A stretch of DNA of 51,541 nucleotides from Rhodospirillaceae bacterium (GTDB taxonomy: Bacteria > Pseudomonadota > Alphaproteobacteria > Dongiales > Dongiaceae): positions 1 through 51,541 of the forward strand of contig SSEL01000051.1 in assembly GCA_008012315.1 (NCBI GenBank), written 5' to 3'. Shown in pieces: positions 41,420 to 49,939 of this stretch (position 1 is the first letter of the stretch; every line of letters begins with the position of its first letter). Both the position numbers and the translations under genes were made by a program. The notes below the pieces were generated by a model that worked only from the letters and a program-made list of their open reading frames with translations, searched no databases and was not told the origin of the DNA.

Positions 41420-41866
41420 TCAAAAGCGATAGGTGAACAGCCCGCGGCGTTCATAGACCTCGGCAGCCTGTTCGACAAAATCGGCCATGATCGCAGCGCC
41501 ATATCGCTCGCGCAGCAGGCGGGCCGCGTCTAGCAGCTCGCTTTTGCTCTTGGCGCGGCCTGGGCGCAGCAACTCATAGGTTTGCAGAAGCGTTCCCTGC
41601 GGCACCTCGACCAGTTCGGCGGCCCGTTCGAAATTCTTCGCCAGGGTGGGACGGCCCGCGGCTTCGGCGATTTCCGCCTGCAAGCGCAAGGCGCGTGGCG
41701 TGATGCGAAAATCCTCCAACGCCACCGCGCCGGCTTCCACCGCTTCCAGCGTCAGATCGGCAAGGTCTTTCTGCCTGGCGGACACCACCAGATCGGGCCG
41801 CTTCTCCGCCAGGGGATAATCCGCCACCGAGAGGCCGGTGCGGAATTTTGTCTCATCTTGAGTCAT
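41420..41866 (-). CDS. Diol/glycerol dehydratase-type small subunit
   Basis: A 148-residue protein matching PduE/DhaB small subunits through SVADYPLAEKRPDLV, the helical block FRITPRALRLQAEIAEAAGRPTLAKNFERAAEL, and the closing ADFVEQAAEVYERR. The gamma subunit clamps the heterodimer of the adenosylcobalamin enzyme. PduE of compartment-bound enzymes carries about 20 extra N-terminal residues that promote encapsulation; here only a dozen residues (MTQDETKFRTGL) precede the conserved start. The gene overlaps the fused large/medium subunit gene by 14 bases. Confidence 0.9.
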   Translation of the reverse strand: MTQDETKFRTGLSVADYPLAEKRPDLVVSARQKDLADLTLEAVEAGAVALEDFRITPRALRLQAEIAEAAGRPTLAKNFERAAELVEVPQGTLLQTYELLRPGRAKSKSELLDAARLLRERYGAAIMADFVEQAAEVYERRGLFTYRF

Positions 41867-44144
41867 GCCCGGCCTCCAGGAACGCGATCTCGATCTCTTC
41901 CGGCTTGGCGCCTTCCGCCGTCAGCGAGGTCTCGATGGCATAGATCAAAGCGACCTGAGCGTGATAACGCGCCCCCATCGCCTCGCCTCCGGTCGGCACC
42001 ACGACGGGCTCGGGCATATCGCCTCTGGCATAGGTGGCGGCGTTCTCGCCCAGGCGCCGGTAATGCGCCAGTCTGGTGATGGGCGCGTTGGAAAAGAGCT
42101 CCAGATTGTGATGCGGCAGGCGACCGGCCTGATGAATGACGGCGGTACCCTTGGCCTGCAAGCCGATGCCGATTCCCGATCCGGCCAATCCGGCGGCGCT
42201 GAGGCCGAGGAAAGAGGTATCCGCCGTATGCCGCATCCGCACGATACGCGGCCTGCCGCCTTTTGCGCTGATCCCCTGGACCAAAGCGTGGAGCACCGCC
42301 GAGAGCGGATGGCCGGCAAGGCTGCGATAGAGCTTGAGGCCGAAGGCCGGGCTGATGCCGATAACGATTTCATTCTCGGGCCGGCCCGGCTCGGCATGGC
42401 CGATGGCCTTGTAGCGGATCCGGCGCTCCTCATCGCGCGCGAAAGTGGCTTCGGTGCGCAAAACCTCCTCGCGGTCGAGCACATCGCGTATGGCCGCCAA
42501 TTCGTGCCGCCGTTCCGCGCTCAGCCGATAGCCCGTGCCCGGCCCCGCATAATCATTGGGGTCGTTGACCGCACTCAGGACATGCCCGCGACGGATCACC
42601 GCCGAGGTCTGCAGATAATCGCCGGAGACCCGCAAGCGCACGACATTCAACAGATTTTCCGCCTCTTCCCGGTAACCGCGCCGGGCCAAAGCGCGGATCA
42701 CATCGAGGACATTGATGCCACGTGCCTTGATTTCCTCGCTGATCAGGCTGACATCGCGCGGCAGATAACTCGCCGTCTCGTTGGAGCCCGACGCCGTCAC
42801 CACGCTGGTCTTCATCGCTTCGGTCGGTTGGCTCAGATTCAAGTCGTCCAGCACCGCGCTCAGCGCGTCGACGGCGCGGCGGCGCAAGGCGAGCGCCTCG
42901 CTTTCGCCGATCGAGGTCAGCCCGCCATCGGCCTCGAAATCGCGCTGCAGCACCAGGAAATCCTCCATCTCCTCGCCATTGAAGGAGGAGGGGTTGAAGG
43001 AATTGTCGTATTTGAGGATCGAGCCGAAACCCGAGCAAATCAGGTCCGATCCGGCGATCAGGATCGGCAGGATCTTGGCGCCGACTCGTATCTCCGATTC
43101 CGAATGGCGCGCATCATTGCCGGTCGCACATTCCAGATCGAGCCAGACGGCGATCAGGTTTTCCGCCATCAATTCGCGGACACCGCCCGGCATGGTCGAG
43201 GCCAAAGGCGCGCCGTCGATGCCGCCATTTTGTGTGCCTTGCACCCCCATGGCGCGTTGCAGGCACAGGCAGCGAGCCTCGAGATAGAGCAGCGATTTGG
43301 CTTCGTGAAAGCCCATCAGCAATTCGGATGCGGCCCCCGAGGTACAGCGCATCTTGATACCGCGCGACGCATAAGCGGCGGCCAGGAAGGCCTTCGACCA
43401 CGGCGTGTCATCGCCGTCCATGAAGGCCTTTTCCGTACCATAGACCGAGACCGTTTCGGCATAGGACGTGAAGCCGGCCATGCCGATCTGCAATTCCTCC
43501 GCTTCCTCGCTGGCGCATTGGAAAAGCGTTCCCCAGCGGCCGACCGCGGCGCCGACGGCGCAGGCCAGGGCATTCGACCAGGCATTGCGGGCAACGCGCA
43601 TGGTGGTTTCGATCTCGTCGAAGCCGAAGGCGACCGCGGTCGCGGCATCGGCCGCCAATTGCAGCGGATCATCCTTGGCATTGGTGACATGGCCCTGATT
43701 GCCCGGCGTCTTGCGCGCGCGCATCTTGGAGAAGGCATAGGCGATTTCGATCGAGGACAGTTGCGCTACGACTTCGGCCAGTTTGGCGGGCGTGAGGCCA
43801 TGGGCGAGCCGCGTCAGCTCGGTGCGGGGGATGTTGAAATCGACCAGCATGCGGGCGATCTCCGCCGACGGCATGGTCATGGCTTCAGGCGCCAGATCGA
43901 GATCGAGATGATGCTCGGCGATAAAAACATCGATCATGTCGAAATCAGCGGCGGCAACGCCGTCCATCCGGGCAACGCAGCCGTTTTCGATGATCAGGCT
44001 CGGCGCCGGATCCTTGGCGCCCTTGAAGGCGGCAAAGCCGTTTTTTGGATCTTCCACGGCAAACCGATCGAGCCGTAGCGGCCGCTCGTCCCAATCGGCG
44101 AAACGGCGCCAGCGATTGGCACTCTGATGGTCCGGGTCGCTCAT
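41853..44144 (-). CDS. B12-dependent diol dehydratase-type enzyme, fused large and medium subunits
   Basis: The ATG at 44144, with GGGAGG upstream, gives 763 residues: a PduC-like part (about 1-555) and a PduD-like part (from about 590). By alignment to Klebsiella diol dehydratase from memory, offset +9, catalytic and calcium residues are kept: Q150 (141), H152 (143), E179 (170), E230 (221), Q305 (296), D344 (335), S371 (362). Two substrate-pocket positions differ: Ser301 is Asp310 and Gln336 is Ala345. The medium part keeps IHQAGRLPHHNLELF, near the cobalamin. PduD's N-terminal encapsulation segment is absent at the fusion joint. The enzyme would convert a vicinal diol or amino-alcohol to an aldehyde by radical 1,2-shift. 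No reactivating factor is nearby. Confidence 0.9.
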   Translation of the reverse strand: MSDPDHQSANRWRRFADWDERPLRLDRFAVEDPKNGFAAFKGAKDPAPSLIIENGCVARMDGVAAADFDMIDVFIAEHHLDLDLAPEAMTMPSAEIARMLVDFNIPRTELTRLAHGLTPAKLAEVVAQLSSIEIAYAFSKMRARKTPGNQGHVTNAKDDPLQLAADAATAVAFGFDEIETTMRVARNAWSNALACAVGAAVGRWGTLFQCASEEAEELQIGMAGFTSYAETVSVYGTEKAFMDGDDTPWSKAFLAAAYASRGIKMRCTSGAASELLMGFHEAKSLLYLEARCLCLQRAMGVQGTQNGGIDGAPLASTMPGGVRELMAENLIAVWLDLECATGNDARHSESEIRVGAKILPILIAGSDLICSGFGSILKYDNSFNPSSFNGEEMEDFLVLQRDFEADGGLTSIGESEALALRRRAVDALSAVLDDLNLSQPTEAMKTSVVTASGSNETASYLPRDVSLISEEIKARGINVLDVIRALARRGYREEAENLLNVVRLRVSGDYLQTSAVIRRGHVLSAVNDPNDYAGPGTGYRLSAERRHELAAIRDVLDREEVLRTEATFARDEERRIRYKAIGHAEPGRPENEIVIGISPAFGLKLYRSLAGHPLSAVLHALVQGISAKGGRPRIVRMRHTADTSFLGLSAAGLAGSGIGIGLQAKGTAVIHQAGRLPHHNLELFSNAPITRLAHYRRLGENAATYARGDMPEPVVVPTGGEAMGARYHAQVALIYAIETSLTAEGAKPEEIEIAFLEAGHDSR

Positions 44145-44203
44145 GCTTTCCTCCCGCCGGTGGGTGAGCCAGCGTTCCAGGCCCAATCCGCCGCCACCAT
44201 CAT

Positions 44204-44257
44204 AATCTAGGATGTCATCCGGGTTCGATACTTGACCGGGACCACACCTTGTTTGAC
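44204..44257 (-). promoter_or_regulatory. Operator/promoter C of the dehydratase operon
   Basis: CTTGAC (44231-44236) and TTTGAC (44252-44257) repeat at 21 bp. In the operon direction a -10-like TAGATT (44209-44204) lies 21 nt after the proximal GTCAAG, and the gene start is 87 bases from it. The flank TCCTAGATT resembles TCCTAGGTT at promoter A. The rest of the 290-base gap up to 44434 shows no gene. Confidence 0.6.
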
Positions 44258-44434
44258 AGGCCGCACTCTAAGGCGATGTGTCCTGCCATATCACCCCCGA
44301 CGACGAATTGATCGGAGCATTAACCTTTTGACGGCGCCAGGTTGGAACACTTGCCGGATTGGCTACCTCACCCAATCGCGCGGCACGGAAGATGCTCCCG
44401 AGGCAATGATGGGCGCATGGGCATCACTCCATGG

Positions 44435-44947
44435 CTATGGCTGTCTGGAATGCCAGTATTTGTCGATAAGTCCGTCAATCGACCATGGCCCGGCGCCGCC
44501 AACGACAAGTGCCGCCAGGCAAGCCAGATACAGAAGATCCGTTTCGTAGCCGGGCTGACCGAATTGCGCGCCAGTGGCCGTTACTGCCAGCAGTTTGATG
44601 GAGCTGAAGCCATAGGGCAGATGAACGGTGAACATTGCCACCAGAAGAACCACCGCCATGGGGATGCTGACCCAGCTGACGAAGGCGCCCAGGAGCACGG
44701 CCAGGCCGCCGAGGATCTCGATCAGGATCGTCGCCCAGGCCATGAGATGCGGTTCGGGTACGCCGATTGCAGCCAGGATATTGACAAAGGAGTCGGCACC
44801 TCTTGCCAGTTTGGCAAAGCCATGCTCCATGAACCCGTATCCGACAATCAGACGCAACGGGATGGCCGACCATCGAGGCGCGATATAGCGGCTGAGCGGC
44901 CGGACAAAAATCCGGCTCAGCCGGCTTGACTGATCTCTCGTTTCCAT
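44435..44947 (-). CDS. DoxX family membrane protein
   Basis: A 170-residue protein with four hydrophobic spans. RLIVGYGFMEHGFAKLARG and ATILIEILGGLAVLLGAFV are DoxX/YphA signatures. A basic cytoplasmic N-terminus of about 30 residues precedes the first span. Family members are linked to thiol and oxidative stress or to quinone-dependent oxidoreductases. It lies 145 bases downstream of the AhpD-like gene on the same strand and may be co-transcribed. It is unrelated to the dehydratase operon, whose promoter lies between them. Confidence 0.85.
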   Translation of the reverse strand: METRDQSSRLSRIFVRPLSRYIAPRWSAIPLRLIVGYGFMEHGFAKLARGADSFVNILAAIGVPEPHLMAWATILIEILGGLAVLLGAFVSWVSIPMAVVLLVAMFTVHLPYGFSSIKLLAVTATGAQFGQPGYETDLLYLACLAALVVGGAGPWSIDGLIDKYWHSRQP

Positions 44948-45092
44948 CGTTGCCTTATTTGATTTTCACACGAGACGAGGCGACCCCTCCGGTACATGTC
45001 GACGCACCGGAGGGCAGCGAGCAGCACGACTCATCGCGGCTAAGAACGCGGCTGAGAATGCTAGCGGGAATACGGACGACAGGGAGGGTATA

Positions 45093-45398
45093 TCAATCCT
45101 TGAAGAGATGTGTGGCATGGGTGACTGCGCCGCCGGCGCGGATCGCCGCTGCAACGATGGCGGCCTCCGCTAACTGTGCATCGTTTGCGCCGGCATCCCG
45201 GGCCGCTTTGGTGTGCAGGTCGATACAATAGGGGCATTGCGTGGTGAGGGCGACGGCAACCGCAATCAGCTGCTTATACTGGACTGTCAGTGCGCCATCG
45301 GCGAAGGCAGCCTTATCAAAAGCCCAAAATGCCTTCATGGCGTCGGGCGCCGAGGTATCCAGTTTCTTCAGCCGCCCAAGATTCTTCACGTCAAACAT
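45093..45398 (-). CDS. AhpD-like carboxymuconolactone decarboxylase family protein
   Basis: A 101-residue single-domain protein with the redox motif CPYCIDLH (CxxC followed by His three residues later), as in AhpD peroxidase-type members of the CMD family. It probably acts as a small alkylhydroperoxidase or disulphide reductase partner, forming trimers or hexamers. AGGAG precedes the ATG. Together with the downstream DoxX gene it suggests a redox-stress pair. A T9 run with an upstream GGAGGAGACG lies at 45493-45510 in the leader on the plus strand, without a clear role. Confidence 0.88.
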   Translation of the reverse strand: MFDVKNLGRLKKLDTSAPDAMKAFWAFDKAAFADGALTVQYKQLIAVAVALTTQCPYCIDLHTKAARDAGANDAQLAEAAIVAAAIRAGGAVTHATHLFKD

Positions 45399-45557
45399 CT
45401 CAGTCTCCTTTTTGCGATGAGGGGCCTTCGCCTAAGCAAGTGAAAAATTGCCCCACGAATGACCATTCGCCGGTGCCCGCTATCGGGTTACGGAGGAGAC
45501 GTTTTTTTTTAAAAATAAGCGCGCCTGGATAACAAATTCGCCAGCTGGCCGATCTAC

Positions 45558-45591
45558 CATCCCGGAGCCGGGAAAAGGTGGCTCCGGGATG
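45558..45591. terminator. 12-bp perfect hairpin downstream of lipoprotein gene
   Basis: CATCCCGGAGCC (45558-45569) and GGCTCCGGGATG (45580-45591) form a perfect stem with a 10-nt loop, 33 bases after the lipoprotein stop on the minus strand. No T-run follows on either side, so it could terminate with Rho or protect the mRNA end. Confidence 0.5.
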
Positions 45592-45624
45592 AAGAGGCAT
45601 TACGACAGCTCATTGAAAGGCTGC

Positions 45625-46119
45625 CTAGGACGCACATTGAAAGTTGACAGTTCGAGTCCCATCGGTATTGGTGACGATGGTCGCAGTGGTCTGCCGAGCA
45701 CCCTGGTTGCCGCAATAGATTTCCGCATTGCGGGACGCATTCAGCAATTCCTGATCCGTCCGGTATGTATAGGTGAGATTCGGGTTGGTCGCTGGCAAGG
45801 TCGTCGATGGGACAGCTGTCATCGTCGTCGAGGTGGCGGGCGCGGCCATGCAGTCGAATGTCACGGTTTTTTCGCCATTCGACGAATCTCGAATGTCTTG
45901 CGTGTGCGGCACGGACCGGTACTGGTTGCAGAACGTCACCGCTTTCTGATTGGCTGCCAGCAATTCATCGTCACCCCGGTACTTATAGGTGACACTTGGG
46001 TTTTCTGCCGAGACCTGCCTTGGCGGCGAGCTGGGCGAGGAGCAGCCAACCAGCAATAGCGGCGCCATCATAGCGGGCCAAGCTACCAATATCCGCTTCA
46101 CTTGAATATGGAGGCTCAT
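45625..46119 (-). CDS. Lipoprotein with internal duplication
   Basis: A 164-residue protein with a lipoprotein signal: hydrophobic MMAPLLLVG and Cys26 in LLVGCSS, so it is lipidated and anchored to a membrane facing the periplasm. The mature part consists of two ~52-residue repeats, starting NPSVTYKYRGDDELLAANQ and NPNLTYTYRTDQELLNASR, separated by a Thr/Pro-rich linker. Each repeat ends TVTFDC or TVNFQC and has a second Cys about 25-30 residues earlier (TFCNQ, IYCGN), so one disulphide per repeat is likely. GGGAG precedes the ATG. I recognise no function. Confidence 0.75.
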   Translation of the reverse strand: MSLHIQVKRILVAWPAMMAPLLLVGCSSPSSPPRQVSAENPSVTYKYRGDDELLAANQKAVTFCNQYRSVPHTQDIRDSSNGEKTVTFDCMAAPATSTTMTAVPSTTLPATNPNLTYTYRTDQELLNASRNAEIYCGNQGARQTTATIVTNTDGTRTVNFQCAS

Positions 46120-46277
46120 AACGTTTCTCCCAATTAATCAGGCGCAAGTTACTGCGCGCCCCGTCTTTTAATTCTCTCCTGAAAAAATCTTCTTAGGCGC
46201 CGGTTTGTTCCACATCGGCCTATCACATGCCCGTTAGGCGAAGCGCGCTTTACAGAACGAAACGGACCACGCTGTGC

Positions 46278-46309
46278 GAAAAAAAACGGCCGGGTTTCCC
46301 CGGCCGTTT
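46278..46309 (-). terminator. Rho-independent terminator of the peptide ABC operon
   Basis: On the minus strand ACGGCCGGG (46307-46299) pairs with CCCGGCCGT (46294-46286) around a 4-nt loop, followed by a run of eight T. It lies 24 bases after the stop of the binding-protein gene and ends the dpp-like operon. Confidence 0.85.
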
Positions 46310-46332
46310 CGCCGTCTTTCGAACGGATGATG

Positions 46333-47871
46333 TCAGTTCTTGACGACATCTTCCATGAAGAAGCGGCCCAGAGGGTTCTGGTAGAAGCCGTCGATGTTCT
46401 TGCGGGTCACGCCGCGATAGGGGCTGTAATAGAGGTCGATCCAGTTGACGTCATCCTTGGCCGTCTTCTGCAGCTCGACATACATCGCCTCGCGCTTCTT
46501 CGGATCCATCTCGACCCGCGCCTGGGCAACCAGCTCCTTGACATGCTCGTTCTTGTAACGGGTCATGTAGTTCATATTGGCATCGTGGCCGAGGACGAAG
46601 GTCGTCTTCTGGTCGGGATCGATGATGTCATTGGTCCAGTAATTGACCGCGAGATCGTAATTGCCGTCGACCTCCATCTGCCAGGTCTGGCTGGGGTCGG
46701 CTTTCTGGATATTCACCGTGATACCGGCTTTTGCCAATTGCTGCTGGATCAGGACGGCGGTCTGCTCGTCGACTTCATTGCCGGCTTCGACGAGATAGTT
46801 CAGGGTCAGATTCTTGACGCCGGCCTTTTCCAGCAATTCCTTCGCTTTCGCCGGGTCATAGGGGCGGCGCAGATTGTCGGCGTAATAATAGAGACTGCCC
46901 TTCGGGATATAGGAATTCGCGACGTCACCGATGCCGAAGGTGACGGTATCGACGATCGCTTGCTTGTCGATGGCGTAGTCGATCGCCTGGCGCACTTCCT
47001 TCTTGGCGAGGTCGCCGTGCTCGTGATTGATCAGCAAATGGTCTTCGCGGGTGGACGGATCGAGGATGACCTTCAGGTTCGCATCCTTCTTCAGCTCGGC
47101 GATGCGCGAAAAGGGAACGAAGATGGCGGCATCGAGCTCGCCGGCCTGCACCTTCAGGATGCGGGTGTTGTCATCGGGGACGGAGATCCATTCCAGCCCA
47201 TCCAGTTTGACCTTGTCGGCCTGCCAGAAATTGGGATTCTTCTTCAGCACGACCTTGTCGCCGCGGGCCCATTCCTCGACTGTGAAGGCGCCCGAGGTAA
47301 CATCCGGCTTCTCGCCATAGGCTTCCTCGCCCTGTGCGGTCACGTCCTTTTCCGAGAGGATGGCGGCGCCCGGCATGGCCAACGAGGCGAGGAACGGCGC
47401 GGCCGGCTGCTTCAGGGTGATGACGAGTGTCTTGTCGTCCTTGGCCTCGATCGTCTTCATGACCGAATAGGTCTCGATCCAGAGCGATTCCTTGTTGTCG
47501 CGAATCCGCGTCAGGGAGAACGCCACGTCCTTGGCGGTGATGGGCGAGCCATCCGAGAATTTCGCGTCCCGCAGATGGAAGGTGTAGACCGTGCCGTCGG
47601 GGGAAACATCCCATTTCTCGGCAATGCCGGGTTGCAGCTTGGTGCCCGTCTTGTCGACCCGCACCAGCACGTCATAGAGATTGCCGAAGATCCAGAAATC
47701 GACATTCTGCGAGGTCTTGATCGGATCCATCGTGGTGCCGTCTTCGCGCCGGCCGATGGTGAGGATATTATCCGCCAGGGCCTGATCGGTGCCGAGCAGC
47801 AGCGAGCCGCCCAAGGTCATGGCCGTCAGCAGGGCGGCGATGCAACCGCTCCTCAATCGTTTCTTACTCAT
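46333..47871 (-). CDS. Peptide/nickel-type ABC transporter substrate-binding protein (family 5)
   Basis: The ATG at 47871, preceded by GAGGAGGGG, gives 512 residues; the longer frame to 47937 overlaps the ATPase gene. A Sec signal peptide with a basic start (MSKKRLRSG) and cleavage after ALA near residue 34 precedes a DppA/OppA-type domain (TMDPIKTSQNVDFWIFGNLYD, then LAEKWDVSPDG-like IAEKWDVSPDGTVYTFHLR). It binds di/oligopeptides or similar ligands. It is unusual in being last in the operon, after permeases and ATPases; a strong terminator follows. Confidence 0.88.
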   Translation of the reverse strand: MSKKRLRSGCIAALLTAMTLGGSLLLGTDQALADNILTIGRREDGTTMDPIKTSQNVDFWIFGNLYDVLVRVDKTGTKLQPGIAEKWDVSPDGTVYTFHLRDAKFSDGSPITAKDVAFSLTRIRDNKESLWIETYSVMKTIEAKDDKTLVITLKQPAAPFLASLAMPGAAILSEKDVTAQGEEAYGEKPDVTSGAFTVEEWARGDKVVLKKNPNFWQADKVKLDGLEWISVPDDNTRILKVQAGELDAAIFVPFSRIAELKKDANLKVILDPSTREDHLLINHEHGDLAKKEVRQAIDYAIDKQAIVDTVTFGIGDVANSYIPKGSLYYYADNLRRPYDPAKAKELLEKAGVKNLTLNYLVEAGNEVDEQTAVLIQQQLAKAGITVNIQKADPSQTWQMEVDGNYDLAVNYWTNDIIDPDQKTTFVLGHDANMNYMTRYKNEHVKELVAQARVEMDPKKREAMYVELQKTAKDDVNWIDLYYSPYRGVTRKNIDGFYQNPLGRFFMEDVVKN

Positions 47872-47882
47872 GGTTCCCCTCC

Positions 47883-48887
47883 TCAGATATTGCCTTGTCC
47901 GTTGAAAGACGGTTGGGCGGTTGGATAAAGGTGGCAAGCGACGTCCCGGCCGTCGATCTGGCGGCCGGCCGGAAACGGGTCATGGCGGCATTGCTCCATC
48001 ACCGCCGGGCAGCGCGGATGAAAAGCGCAGCCCTGCGGCAGATGCAGCGGGCTTGGCGGCTCGCCGCCCAGCGGTTGTTGCGGCAAGGATTGATCCGGAT
48101 CGATGGCGGGAATCGCGCGGATCAGTGCCGCCGTATAAGGATGCTTCGGCGCCCGGAAAATCTGCTCGACCGGGCCGGTTTCCACGATGCGGCCCAGATA
48201 CATGACGGCGACCCGGTCGCAAAGCCGGCGCACGACGCCGAGGTCATGGGCAATGAAGATCAACGACAGGTTCATTCGCTGCTTGAGTTCGATCAGCAGG
48301 TTGATGATCTGCGCCTGGATCGAGACATCGAGCGCAGCGACGCATTCATCGGCGATCACCAATTGCGGGTCGATCGCCAATGCGCGGGCGATGCCGATGC
48401 GCTGGCATTGCCCGCCGCTCAAGGTCGACGGCCTGCGGTTGATGAGGTCCGTACTGAGGCCCACCAGTGTCAGCAATTCGCGCACCCGCTCCGCAATCTT
48501 GCCGCCGGGGATCTTTCGCTGCACCCGCAGAACCTCGGCCAAAGTATCGCCGATCGATCGGCGCGGGCTCAGTGAGTTATAAGGATCCTGGAAAATCATC
48601 GCCGCAGCGCTGCGGAGCTTCCGGACATCAGCAGACCGTCCTTTCGACATATCGGTGCCGTCGAAAATCACTTTGCCGGCGGTGATGGGATTGAGGTGAA
48701 GAATGGCGCGCCCCAGCGTGCTCTTGCCGCATCCGCTTTCGCCGACCAGGCCCAGGGTTTCGCCCCGCGCCAGATCGAAGGAGACGCCATTCACCGCCTT
48801 TACCAACCGCTTTGGGGCCCCCGGTAGCGCCAAGCCACCGGCGGGAAAGTGCACTTTCAGATCTTCGACTTGCAGCAGCGCCGGCAT
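47883..48887 (-). CDS. Peptide ABC transporter ATP-binding protein, DppF/OppF type
   Basis: A 334-residue ATPase: Walker A GESGCGKST, signature LSGGQCQR, Walker B LVIADECVAALD. The usual Pro after the catalytic Glu is Cys, a variant found in some family members. The C-terminal oligopeptide-transporter extension has the Cys-rich CAFHPRCPAVMEQCRHD, which binds an iron-sulphur cluster in some homologues. Its ATG shares one base with the stop of the partner ATPase (TGATG). Confidence 0.9.
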   Translation of the reverse strand: MPALLQVEDLKVHFPAGGLALPGAPKRLVKAVNGVSFDLARGETLGLVGESGCGKSTLGRAILHLNPITAGKVIFDGTDMSKGRSADVRKLRSAAAMIFQDPYNSLSPRRSIGDTLAEVLRVQRKIPGGKIAERVRELLTLVGLSTDLINRRPSTLSGGQCQRIGIARALAIDPQLVIADECVAALDVSIQAQIINLLIELKQRMNLSLIFIAHDLGVVRRLCDRVAVMYLGRIVETGPVEQIFRAPKHPYTAALIRAIPAIDPDQSLPQQPLGGEPPSPLHLPQGCAFHPRCPAVMEQCRHDPFPAGRQIDGRDVACHLYPTAQPSFNGQGNI

Positions 48888-49939
48888 CAGAGCGCCTTTC
48901 TATCTCGATTGGCGTCGGCATCCGCCCGTAACGGCGCAACCTCTTCGGCGCGATGGCAGGCAGCGAGATGACGCGGGCTCATTTCCCGCATCGGCGGCTG
49001 CTCCTGCCGGCAGGTCGCGATGGCAAGGTCGCAGCGGGGATGGAACCGGCATCCGGATGGAAATGCATTCACTGAAGGCGGTTGGCCGGGAATGCTGGGC
49101 ATCGGGCCGCTGCCGGCCGAGGCGCCGGGCTGGCAGGCGATCAGGCGGGCGGTATAGGGGTGTCTCGGTTCGCGCAGTAATGCGCGTTTCGGCCCGATCT
49201 CGGCCAGACGGCCGCCATACATCACGGCGATGCTGTCGCAGGTCTGTGCGACGACGCCGAGATCATGGGTGATCAGGATCATGGCAAGTCCGCGCTGGTC
49301 ACGCAGGTCGAGAAGCAGGCGCAGGATCTGTGCCTGTACCGTGACATCGAGCGCGGTTGTCGGTTCATCGGCAACCAGGATGCCGGGATTGCAGGCAAGC
49401 GCCGTGGCGATCAAGGCGCGCTGGCGCATGCCGCCGGAAAATTCATGGGGGAAATTGTCCACCCGGCTTTGCGGGTCGGGGATGCCGACTTGCCGCAGCA
49501 GATCGACTGCCTTGGCTTTTGCCTCACGCCGCGATGCACCTTCATGAAAGCGGATGCTTTCGGCGATCTGCTCGCCGATCCGCATGACGGGGTCGAGATG
49601 GCTGGTGGGGTTCTGGAAGATCATGCCGATCTTGCTGCCCCGCAATCGGCACATCCTGTCTTCCGGCAGATGCGTGATGTCCTGGTCCATCAGCCTGATG
49701 CTGCCGGACCGGATGCCGAGGCTGGTCGCAGGCAACAGCCGCATCAGCGCCCGACAGGTCACCGTTTTGCCGGAGCCGCTCTCGCCGACCAGCCCGAGGA
49801 TCTCGCCCTGGTGAAGGTCGAAGGAAACGCCATCGACGATGGTGCGCGGTCCCTGGGGCGTCTTGGCGCTGACGACCAGATCCTGGACGCTGAGAACCGG
49901 CGCGCCGGCTGTCGTCCGCGCGGGCATCGGTGCGGTCAT
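48887..49939 (-). CDS. Peptide ABC transporter ATP-binding protein, DppD/OppD type
   Basis: A 350-residue ATPase: Walker A GESGSGKT, signature [15 protein letters not shown], Walker [13 protein letters not shown], and switch His in ITHDLGVV. The C-terminal extension has [17 protein letters not shown], again with cluster-type Cys. It overlaps the permease gene by ATGA and the next ATPase by one base. An alternative start (ATG 49927) is twelve bases in. Confidence 0.9.
   Translation of the reverse strand: MTAPMPARTTAGAPVLSVQDLVVSAKTPQGPRTIVDGVSFDLHQGEILGLVGESGSGKTVTCRALMRLLPATSLGIRSGSIRLMDQDITHLPEDRMCRLRGSKIGMIFQNPTSHLDPVMRIGEQIAESIRFHEGASRREAKAKAVDLLRQVGIPDPQSRVDNFPHEFSGGMRQRALIATALACNPGILVADEPTTALDVTVQAQILRLLLDLRDQRGLAMILITHDLGVVAQTCDSIAVMYGGRLAEIGPKRALLREPRHPYTARLIACQPGASAGSGPMPSIPGQPPSVNAFPSGCRFHPRCDLAIATCRQEQPPMREMSPRHLAACHRAEEVAPLRADADANRDRKAL

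Noticed and set aside
41865..44078. 737-residue open frame on the plus strand
   Set aside because: It is the antisense shadow of the fused dehydratase gene; the minus frame has clear family motifs, while this one is rich in Arg, His and Gly with no domain.
45493..45510. T9 run near the AhpD-like gene as a terminator
   Set aside because: No stable stem directly precedes the run on either strand.
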